Source: VRUE01 sp963702955
Lineage (GTDB): Bacteria > Actinomycetota > Thermoleophilia > Solirubrobacterales > 70-9
Length of the DNA: 64,000 nucleotides
Direction of reading: 5' to 3'
Assembly (NCBI GenBank): GCA_963702955.1
Contig: OY969774.1
Location: forward strand, 1,984,001 to 2,048,000
A program made the position numbers and the translations under genes. This document shows positions 57,521 to 64,000 of this stretch, in pieces; position 1 is the first letter of the stretch, and every line of letters begins with the position of its first letter. The notes beneath the pieces were generated by a model. That model saw only the letters and a program-made list of their open reading frames with translations. It had not been told where the DNA came from and ran no database searches.

Positions 57521-59119
57521 ATGCCGACTGTGCGCGACGCCAGCTTCGACCTCTTCCGCGCCCACGGCATGACCACGATTTTCGGCAACCCCGGCTCGAC
57601 CGAGCTGCCGATGCTCGCCGACTTCCCCGCCGACTTCCGCTTCGTGCTCGGGCTGCAGGAGGCGGTCGTCGTCGGGATGGCCGACGGCTTCGCCCAGGCC
57701 TCGCGCCGCGCCGCGATCGCCAACCTCCACACCGCGCCCGGGGTCGGCAACGCGATGGGGGCGATCTTCAACGCCCAGGCCAACCACACGCCGCTGCTGG
57801 TCACCGCCGGCCAGCAGGCTCGGGCGCAGATGACCCTGCAGGCCAACCTGACCAATCGCGACGCGATCAGGCTGCCCCACCCCTTCGTCAAGTGGTCATA
57901 CGAGCCGCCCCGGGCCGAGGACGTGCCGCTCGCCCTTGCCCACGGCGCCCACCTCGCCTCGCTGCCTCCCCAGGGTCCCGTCTTCGTCTCGCTGCCGATG
58001 GACGACTGGGACGCCGAGGTCGACGAGGCCGACGCGCGCGAGGCGATCTCCCGCCGCGTCAGCGGGCGGGCGACCGCCGACCCCGAGGCGGTGCGGATGC
58101 TGGCCGAGGCGCTCGACGCCGCCGCCAACCCCGTCTTCGTCGCCGGTCCCGACGTCAACGCAAGCGGCGGCTGGGACGCGGCGGTCGCGCTGGCCGAGCG
58201 CCAGCGGCTGCCGGTCTGGGCGACTCCGGCGCCGGGCGGCGGCAAGCTCGGCTTCCCCGAGGGCCACCCGAACTTCCGCGGCGTCCTGCCGCCGGCGATC
58301 GGCCCGGTCGCGCAGACCCTGGAGGGCCACGACCTGATCCTCGTCGCCGGCAGCTCGGTCTTCCCCTACTACCCCCACATCCCCGGGCCGCTGCTGCCGG
58401 AGGGCGCAAAGCTGGTGGCGATCACCAGCGATCCCGACGAGGCCTCCCGCGCGCCGATGGGCGACGCGATCGTCGCCGACGTCAAGCTGACGTTGGAGGC
58501 GCTGCTGGCGGCGGTGCCCGAGTCCTCGCGGCCGGTGCCCGAGCCGAACCCGGGGCCGACCGAAATCCCGGCCTCCGAGCCGCTCAACTCCTCGACCGTG
58601 CACTCGGCCCTCGCCGAGGTCTTCCCCGAGGACGGGATCGTCGTCCTCGAGTCGCCCTCCAGCACCCTCGCCTTGCGCAACCAGCTGCGTCTCTCGCGGC
58701 CCGGCAGCTACTACTTCAGCGCCGGTGGCGGCCTCGGCTTCGGCCTCGCCGCCTCGGTCGGCGTCCAGCTCGCCCAGCCCGACCGCCCGGTCGTCTGCGT
58801 GATCGGCGAGGGCTCGGTCCAGTACGCGGTCACCGCCTTCTGGAGCGCCGCGGCCTACGAAGTCCCGGTCACCTTCCTCGTCCTCCGCAACGACGAGTAC
58901 GCGATCCTCAAGTGGTTCGCCGAAGTCGAGTCGGTGCAAGGCGCCCCCGGGCTCGACCTGCCGCGGCTCGACGTCGCCGCGGTCGCCGCCGGCTACGGGG
59001 TCGAGTCGCGGGTTGCGACCGGGCGCGACGAGGTGCGCGACGCGCTCGCCAGGGCCCTCGCCTCCTCCAAGCCCGAGCTGGTCGAAGTCCCGGTAGCCCC
59101 CGGCATGTCCCTGTTCTGA
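57521..59119 (+). CDS. mdlC: Thiamine-diphosphate-dependent decarboxylase, benzoylformate decarboxylase-like
   Basis: 532 aa. TTIFGNPGSTELPMLADFP with the active Ser, LQEAVVVGMADGFAQ with the cofactor-activating Glu, and NLHTAPGVGNAMG with the catalytic His match benzoylformate decarboxylase. The TPP-binding motif is GEGSVQYAVTAFWSAAAYEVPVTFLVLRND (GDGS variant). Substrate could also be another 2-keto acid. The next gene, an FAD/Fe-S 2-hydroxyacid oxidase, starts one base after the stop, giving a plausible route from a 2-hydroxy acid (e.g. mandelate) to an aldehyde; aldehyde dehydrogenases lie nearby. Confidence 0.85.
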   Translation: MPTVRDASFDLFRAHGMTTIFGNPGSTELPMLADFPADFRFVLGLQEAVVVGMADGFAQASRRAAIANLHTAPGVGNAMGAIFNAQANHTPLLVTAGQQARAQMTLQANLTNRDAIRLPHPFVKWSYEPPRAEDVPLALAHGAHLASLPPQGPVFVSLPMDDWDAEVDEADAREAISRRVSGRATADPEAVRMLAEALDAAANPVFVAGPDVNASGGWDAAVALAERQRLPVWATPAPGGGKLGFPEGHPNFRGVLPPAIGPVAQTLEGHDLILVAGSSVFPYYPHIPGPLLPEGAKLVAITSDPDEASRAPMGDAIVADVKLTLEALLAAVPESSRPVPEPNPGPTEIPASEPLNSSTVHSALAEVFPEDGIVVLESPSSTLALRNQLRLSRPGSYYFSAGGGLGFGLAASVGVQLAQPDRPVVCVIGEGSVQYAVTAFWSAAAYEVPVTFLVLRNDEYAILKWFAEVESVQGAPGLDLPRLDVAAVAAGYGVESRVATGRDEVRDALARALASSKPELVEVPVAPGMSLF

Positions 59120-59120
59120 G

Positions 59121-61967
59121 ATGACCACGCTCGCCCCCGACCGCGCCCCCGATACGCTGGCGGCCGGTGCGCCGCAGCCGCTGCGCGGCGAGCTCGAGGC
59201 GCTGCTCGGCGCCGACCGCGTTCTCGGCCGGGCCAGCGACATCGTCCGCTACGCCTCCGACGCCAGCCCCTATCGGCTGCTGCCGCGGGCGGTGGTGATG
59301 GCGCGCGACGCCGACGACGTCGCCAAGACCCTCGCCTACGGCCGCGCCAACGGCGTCCCGGTCGTCTTCCGCGCCGGCGGCACCAGCCTCAACGGCCAGG
59401 GCCAGAGCGACGGCATCCTGGTCAACGTGCGGCGCCACTTCGGCGGCGTCGCGGTCGAGGACGGCGGCGCCCGCGCCCGAGTCAAGCCGGGGACCGTGCT
59501 CGGCCACGCCAACCGCGTCCTCGCCCCGCACGGGCGCAAGCTCGGCCCCGATCCGGCCAGCACCGACATCGCCACCGTCGGCGGGGTGATCGCCAACAAC
59601 TCGGGCGGGATGCGCTGCGGCACCGTGCGCGATTCCTACTCGACCGTGCGCTCGCTGACCTTCGTCCTGCCCTCCGGCACGACGATCGACAGCGCCGCGC
59701 CGGGCGCCGCCGAGCGCTTCGCCGCCGAGGAGCCCGAGCTGGCGGCCGGCCTGGCGGCGATCCGCGACGAGATCCGCGCCGACGCCGAGCTGAGCAACCG
59801 CATCCGTCGCAAGTTCGCGATCAAGAACACGACCGGCTACCGGCTCTGCGCCTTCCTCGACGCCGAGGAGCCGCTGGAGATCTTCCGTCGCCTCCTCGTC
59901 GGCTCGGAGGGCACGCTCGGCTTCGTCGCCGAGGCGGTCTTCGAGACGGTGCCGCTGCCCGCCTGCACGACCACCGCCTGGGTCCACTTCCCCGGTGTCG
60001 AGGAGGCGATCGCCCCGGTCCGCGACCTGGTCGAAGCGGGCGCGACCGCGGTCGAGCTGATGGTCGCGCCGGCGCTGATCACCGCTGCCTGGAACATGCC
60101 CGGCGCGCCGCAGGAGTGGAAAGAGCTGCCGCCGGAGTCGGCGGTGCTGCTGGTCGAGTTCGGCGCCGGGGACGACGACGAGCTTGACGCCTACGTCGAG
60201 CGGGCGGGCGAGATCCTCTCCGGTCAGGAGACGATCCGCCCGATCGAGTTCACCCGCGACGGCGAGGAGATCGAGCTGGCCTGGCGGGTGCGCGAGGGCC
60301 TGCACGGCCTGGTCGGGCGCCTGCGCCTGCCCGGCACGGCGCTGATCGTCGAGGACGTCTGCGTGCCGCCGGAGCGGATCGCCGAGGGCGCCCGCGACCT
60401 GCAGGCGCTGCTCGGCGAGCACGGCTTCCTGCCCGGTGTCGCCGGCCACGCCTCGGCCGGGAACCTGCACTTCATGCTGACCCCGGACTTCGCCAAGCGG
60501 GAGGACCTCGACCGCTACGAGGCCTTCATGTCGAAGCTGGTCGAGCTGATCGTCAACCGCTACGACGGCTCGCTCAAGGCCGAGCACGGAACCGGGATCA
60601 ACATGGCGCCCTACGTCGAGCGCGAGTGGGGGGAGAGGGCGACCGAGCTGATGTGGCGGGTCAAGCGGCTCGCTGACCCCGACGGCGTGCTCGCCCCCGG
60701 CGTGGTGCTGAGCCGCGACCCCGGCGCCCACCTGCGCAACCTGAAAACGACGCCGGAGGTCGAGCAGTCCGTCACCGCCTGCGTCGAGTGCGGCTTCTGC
60801 GAGCCGGCCTGCCCGAGCCGCGACCTGACCACGACGCCGCGCCAGCGGATCGTCCTGCGGCGCGAGATCGCCCGCCAGCCCGAGGGCTCGCCGCTGCGGC
60901 GGGCGCTGCTCGAGGAGTACGACTACGACGGGCTCGACACCTGCGCCGCCGACGGCTCCTGCCGCCTCGCCTGCCCGCTCGGGATCGACACCGGCGAGCT
61001 GGTCAAGGAGCTGCGTGGCAAGCGCCACAGCGAGAGGGTCGAGCGCTTAGCCCTGGCGACGGCGAAGCGCTGGAGCGCGGTCGAGAAGGCCTCGCGGGCC
61101 GGCCTGCGCATCGGCGGTCCGATCGCACGGCGGACCGAGCGCGGCAAGGGTCTGCCGGGGGCGGCGCCCGCCTCGCCCCCGGCGACGGCGCGCGAGAGCG
61201 CCGTCGCCGCCTACATCCCCTCCTGCACCAACCGCATCTTCTCTTCACCCGCCGATGCCCGGTCGATTTCCAACGATGCAGGTGGGAAATCGTCCCATCG
61301 GCGGGGGCTGGCGGCGGCCCTGGTCGCGGTCTCGGCCCGTGCCGGAATGCCGCTTTGGATCCCCGATGACGTCGCCGGCAGCTGCTGCGGGCTGCCCTGG
61401 AGCTCGAAAGGGTTCGGGGCCGCTCATGTCCACAAGGCGAGCGAGATGGTCGCGCGGCTGTGGGAGTGGAGCGGCGAGGGCGAGCTGCCGGTCGTGATCG
61501 ACGCATCGTCTTGCACCCACGCGATCGTCGAGCCCGGCGAGGGGGTGCTGAGTGAGCGCAACGCCGAGCGGCTGGCGGCGCTGGAGATCGTCAACTCGGT
61601 CGCCTGGGCGCACGACCGGCTGCTACCGCGACTCGAGGTGAGCGCCAAGGTCGGCTCCGTGACCGTCCACCCGACCTGCGCGACCCGCCACCTCGGCCTC
61701 GCGCCGCGCCTGCGGAGGCTGGCGGGCGTCCTCGCCGACGACGTCTACGTCGCCCCCTCGGCGACCTGCTGCGGCTTCGCCGGCGACCGCGGTTTCTCCC
61801 ACCCCGAGCTGACCGCCGCCGCGACCCGTCCCCAGGCCGAAGAGCTGTCCGGGCGCCGCTTCGACGCCCACCTCTCCAACAACCGCACCTGCGAGATCGG
61901 CCTCACCCGCGCCACCGGCGAGCCCTACGAATCCTTTCTCTTCCTACTCGAGCGCCTGACGCGCTGA
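59121..61967 (+). CDS. FAD-binding and Fe-S-cluster oxidoreductase (D-lactate dehydrogenase / GlcD-GlcF fusion)
   Basis: 948 aa. N-terminal PCMH-type FAD domain: PVVFRAGGTSLNGQGQSDGILV, DPASTDIATVGGVIANNSGGM, GSEGTLGFVAEA; C-terminal FAD-oxidase domain with HASAGNLHFMLTPD and HGTGINMAPYV. Then two ferredoxin clusters (CVECGFCEPACPS, CAADGSCRLACP) and two CCG-type domains (GSCCGLPWSSKGF, TCCGFAGDRGFSHP). It oxidises a 2-hydroxy acid and passes electrons onward. A hairpin repeat (61248-61305) adds about 19 residues (PADARSISNDAGGKSSHRR) between CTNRIFSS and GLAAALVAVS. One base separates it from mdlC. Confidence 0.9.
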   Translation: MTTLAPDRAPDTLAAGAPQPLRGELEALLGADRVLGRASDIVRYASDASPYRLLPRAVVMARDADDVAKTLAYGRANGVPVVFRAGGTSLNGQGQSDGILVNVRRHFGGVAVEDGGARARVKPGTVLGHANRVLAPHGRKLGPDPASTDIATVGGVIANNSGGMRCGTVRDSYSTVRSLTFVLPSGTTIDSAAPGAAERFAAEEPELAAGLAAIRDEIRADAELSNRIRRKFAIKNTTGYRLCAFLDAEEPLEIFRRLLVGSEGTLGFVAEAVFETVPLPACTTTAWVHFPGVEEAIAPVRDLVEAGATAVELMVAPALITAAWNMPGAPQEWKELPPESAVLLVEFGAGDDDELDAYVERAGEILSGQETIRPIEFTRDGEEIELAWRVREGLHGLVGRLRLPGTALIVEDVCVPPERIAEGARDLQALLGEHGFLPGVAGHASAGNLHFMLTPDFAKREDLDRYEAFMSKLVELIVNRYDGSLKAEHGTGINMAPYVEREWGERATELMWRVKRLADPDGVLAPGVVLSRDPGAHLRNLKTTPEVEQSVTACVECGFCEPACPSRDLTTTPRQRIVLRREIARQPEGSPLRRALLEEYDYDGLDTCAADGSCRLACPLGIDTGELVKELRGKRHSERVERLALATAKRWSAVEKASRAGLRIGGPIARRTERGKGLPGAAPASPPATARESAVAAYIPSCTNRIFSSPADARSISNDAGGKSSHRRGLAAALVAVSARAGMPLWIPDDVAGSCCGLPWSSKGFGAAHVHKASEMVARLWEWSGEGELPVVIDASSCTHAIVEPGEGVLSERNAERLAALEIVNSVAWAHDRLLPRLEVSAKVGSVTVHPTCATRHLGLAPRLRRLAGVLADDVYVAPSATCCGFAGDRGFSHPELTAAATRPQAEELSGRRFDAHLSNNRTCEIGLTRATGEPYESFLFLLERLTR
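61248..61305. repeat. Short-type (S) hairpin repeat inside the FAD/Fe-S oxidoreductase gene, copy S9
   Basis: CCCGCCGATG (61248-61257) pairs with CATCGGCGGG (61296-61305), and CGATTTCC with GGAAATCG inside. The centre AACGATGCAGGTGG fits the S-family loop. Read in frame; it adds a hydrophilic loop not expected in this family. Confidence 0.85.
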
Positions 61968-61971
61968 CAAC

Positions 61972-62009
61972 TGGCGATTTGATGACCCTATGGGGTCAAC
62001 TATTCGCCA
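61972..62009. repeat. Short-type (S) repeat between convergent genes, copy S10
   Basis: TGGCGATTTGATGACCCTAT is shared with copy S6 (39332-39385); TCGCCA at 62004-62009 closes the repeat. The right arm is imperfect, as though decayed. It lies between the oxidoreductase and the convergent SDR gene. Confidence 0.75.
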
Positions 62010-62025
62010 ATCGCGCGGTTGGCGC

Positions 62026-62898
62026 TCAGTCGCCGACCGCGGCAACCGCGGCGGCGCCCTGGGCGTCGGCTTCGGCCTCGACTTCGCGGATCGTCGAGGT
62101 CATCGCCGCGTCGCGTTCGAAGCGCTTGTCGAGCAGCGGGTTGAGGATGCCGCGCAGCGCTGAGACGTAGCGCCACCATCGGGGTGCGAAGATCCGCGGC
62201 GCCCGTTCTTCGATCCCGCGCACCACGGCGGCGCCGGCCTCGTCGGGACCGATCCGCTTGCGCAGGAACTCGGGCAGGTTCTGCTGCATCCGGTCGCCGT
62301 TGTTCTCGAAGGCGTCCTGGACCATCCTCGTGTCAACCCAGCCGAAGTAGGCGACGCTCGCGCCGGCCCCGAGCGGCGCCAGCTCGGCCCGCAGCGATCT
62401 TCCCAGCGACTCGACCCCCGCCTTGGCGACCGCGTAGGGGCTGTTGAGGACGCCGTTGACGAAGGCGTAGACCGATGAGGTGACGACGACGTGGCCGCGC
62501 CGCTCGACTATCTGCGGCAGCGCCGCCCGCACGGTGCGCCAGACGCCGAGCAGGTCGACCTCGAAGACCCGCTCCCATTCCTCGGCGCCGATCCCGCGCA
62601 CGGTCGCCATTCGCGCCTGCGCGATGCCGGCGTTGGCGACGACGACGTCGAGCCCGCCGAAGCGCTCGACCGTCTCCGCGACGGCCGCGCGCATCGCGCC
62701 CTCGTTCGTCACGTCGGCGCCGATCCCGATGACCCGCTCGCCGATCCGCTCGGCCGCCTCGCGCGCCTGCTCGGGGTCGAGGTCGACGACCGCGACCGAG
62801 CCGCCGCGCAGGTGGATCTGGCGCGCGGTCTCGAAGCCGATCCCGCGGGCGGCGCCGGTCACCAGCGCCACCTTTCCGTTCAGGTCGAAGACGGGCAT
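62026..62898 (-). CDS. Short-chain dehydrogenase/reductase
   Basis: 290 aa, classical SDR. TGAARGIGFE cofactor loop, NAG in VVVANAGIAQA, and catalytic SVYAFVNG...SPYAVAKAG (Ser, Tyr, Lys). VVDLD after the second strand favours NAD. The C-terminal extension (RWWRYVSALRGILNPLLDKRFERD, then an acidic tail) is longer than in minimal SDRs and may touch the membrane. Divergent from ileS, 38 bp apart. Substrate unknown. Confidence 0.88.
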   Translation of the reverse strand: MPVFDLNGKVALVTGAARGIGFETARQIHLRGGSVAVVDLDPEQAREAAERIGERVIGIGADVTNEGAMRAAVAETVERFGGLDVVVANAGIAQARMATVRGIGAEEWERVFEVDLLGVWRTVRAALPQIVERRGHVVVTSSVYAFVNGVLNSPYAVAKAGVESLGRSLRAELAPLGAGASVAYFGWVDTRMVQDAFENNGDRMQQNLPEFLRKRIGPDEAGAAVVRGIEERAPRIFAPRWWRYVSALRGILNPLLDKRFERDAAMTSTIREVEAEADAQGAAAVAAVGD

Positions 62899-62936
62899 GC
62901 GGCGCGCAGCCTAACCGCTCCTAGAATCACCCGTTC

Positions 62937-64000
62937 ATGCCTGGCTTCAAACCGGTCGACCCGCGCCAGTCCTTCCCCGAGCTCGAGGAGCGGGTGCTGG
63001 CGCGCTGGCGCGAGCGCGACGTCTTCGCCCGCTCGCTCGCCGCCCGCGAGGGCGCCGAGGTCTGGAGCTTCTACGAGGGCCCGCCGACGGCGAACGGGAA
63101 GCCCGGCTCCCACCACGTCCTCGCCCGCGTCTTCAAGGACGTCTACCCCCGCTACCGCTCGATGTGCGGCTACCGGGTGCCGCGCAAGGCCGGCTGGGAC
63201 TGCCACGGCCTGCCGGTCGAGATCGAGGTGGAAAAACAGCTCGGCATCGCCTCCAAGCAGGAGATCGAGGAGTACGGGATCGCCGAGTTCAACGCCCGCT
63301 GCCGCGCCTCGGTCTTCGAGTACGTCGAGGAGTGGAACCGGCTGACCGAGCGGATCGGCTTCTGGATCGACCTCGACGACCCCTACGTGACCCTGGAGAA
63401 CGACTACATCGAGTCGGTCTGGTGGTCGCTGAAGGAGCTGTGGAAGAAGGAGCGCCTCTACGAGGGCCACAAGGTCGTCCCCTACTGTCCGCGCTGCGGC
63501 ACCGCGCTGTCGTCGCACGAGGTCGCGCTCGGATATGAGGACGTCGAGGACCCCTCGATATACGTGCGCTTCCCGCTGCTCGGCGAGGACGGGGGGGACG
63601 CCGGCGAGTCGCTGCTGGTCTGGACGACGACGCCGTGGACGCTGCCGGGCAACGTCGCGGTCGCGGTCGCGCCGGAGGTCAACTATGTGAAGGCGAAGGT
63701 CGCGGACGAGGTGCTGATCCTCGCCGAGCCGCTGGTCGAGAAGGTGCTCGGGGAGGGCGCCGAGATCCTCGACCGCGTCAAGGGGAGCGAGCTGGTCGGT
63801 CGCCACTACCGGGGGCCGGTCTTCAAGCTGAACGACCGCGAGCCCGGCGGCTTCCCGGTGATCGCGGGCGAGTTCGTCACCACCGAGGACGGCACCGGCC
63901 TCGTCCACATCGCCCCCGCCTTCGGCGAGGACGACTACGCGGTCGCCGCCGAGAACGAGCTCTTCGACCCGACCGACCACGGCAGCCTCTACAACCCGGT
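62937..64000 (+). CDS. ileS: Isoleucyl-tRNA synthetase, 5' part (runs off the window)
   Basis: About 355 residues are visible before the window ends. PPTANGKPGSHHVLARVFKD is the HIGH-type motif (HHVL), and KAGWDCHGLPVEIEVEK, IGFWIDLDDPYVTL, VVPYCPRCGTALSSHEVALGY and the editing domain start LLVWTTTPWTLPGNVAVAV follow, all IleRS. The pattern without LTxLPxT-type bacterial spacing suggests the long, eukaryote-like IleRS2 form seen in several actinobacteria; the KMSKS region is outside the window. ATG at 62937. Confidence 0.93.
   Translation, partial: MPGFKPVDPRQSFPELEERVLARWRERDVFARSLAAREGAEVWSFYEGPPTANGKPGSHHVLARVFKDVYPRYRSMCGYRVPRKAGWDCHGLPVEIEVEKQLGIASKQEIEEYGIAEFNARCRASVFEYVEEWNRLTERIGFWIDLDDPYVTLENDYIESVWWSLKELWKKERLYEGHKVVPYCPRCGTALSSHEVALGYEDVEDPSIYVRFPLLGEDGGDAGESLLVWTTTPWTLPGNVAVAVAPEVNYVKAKVADEVLILAEPLVEKVLGEGAEILDRVKGSELVGRHYRGPVFKLNDREPGGFPVIAGEFVTTEDGTGLVHIAPAFGEDDYAVAAENELFDPTDHGSLYNP

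Overview
This is a high-GC actinobacterial chromosome segment. Gene content points to class Thermoleophilia (Solirubrobacterales-like): a response regulator-kinase-HtrA locus like mycobacterial mprAB-pepD, TreT beside an OtsA-type enzyme, a DUF1385 protein, a large secreted Cys-rich repeat protein, and System II-like ccmABC genes fused to a heme operon. The class assignment is inference; no rRNA or universal marker beyond the start of ileS is present.

Layout. 0.2-6.3 kb (minus): trehalose enzymes (otsA, treT) and an envelope-stress operon (regulator, kinase, HtrA). 6.4-13.3 kb: FlgM-like protein, thiL, flippase-like membrane protein, GT-C mannosyltransferase, class A PBP, small MscS, CPBP protease. 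13.5-18.0 kb: a divergent tRNA-Ser-like gene, then a 4,333-bp IS1595-family transposon (13653-17985) with 25-bp terminal inverted repeats, an 8-bp target duplication and nine or ten passenger genes, including a Panacea-domain protein paired with an unknown 106-aa protein. 18.0-24.0 kb: L,D-transpeptidase, pyrE, two paralogous secreted hydrolases, VOC and GNAT proteins. 24.1-26.5 kb: tRNA-Arg(CCT), a duplicated half of it, and two nucleotidyltransferase/small-partner modules. 26.5-32.8 kb: galT, slipin-NfeD, thioredoxin lipoprotein, helicase, birA. 32.8-39.3 kb: ccmA-ccmB-ccmC-ccmD-hemA-hemC-cobA/hemD, one direction. 39.4-45.6 kb: aldehyde dehydrogenase, rarA interrupted by a palindrome, a candidate structured RNA, DUF1385, methylmalonyl-CoA epimerase, methyltransferase, and an RHH/DUF5615 toxin-antitoxin pair. 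45.7-64 kb: giant secreted protein, BtrH-like protein, PAP2, ychF, SpoIID-domain protein, aldehyde dehydrogenase, fumC, benzoylformate decarboxylase plus an FAD/Fe-S oxidoreductase, SDR, and the 5' part of ileS.

The most unusual signal is a family of scattered hairpin repeats. Short members (about 26-58 bp) have arms that differ between copies yet stay complementary, around a partly conserved centre close to GACC-N12-GGTC with a loop resembling CCNNATGNGGTGG. Copies lie between genes of the heme operon and also inside coding sequences: thiL, a mannosyltransferase, cobA/hemD and an FAD/Fe-S oxidoreductase in frame, and rarA out of frame. Removing about 43 nt of the rarA copy restores a perfect reading frame. 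Longer members (109-151 bp) have 20-36 bp arms around a TTTTT/AAAAA inner stem and lie between genes. I do not recognise this family.
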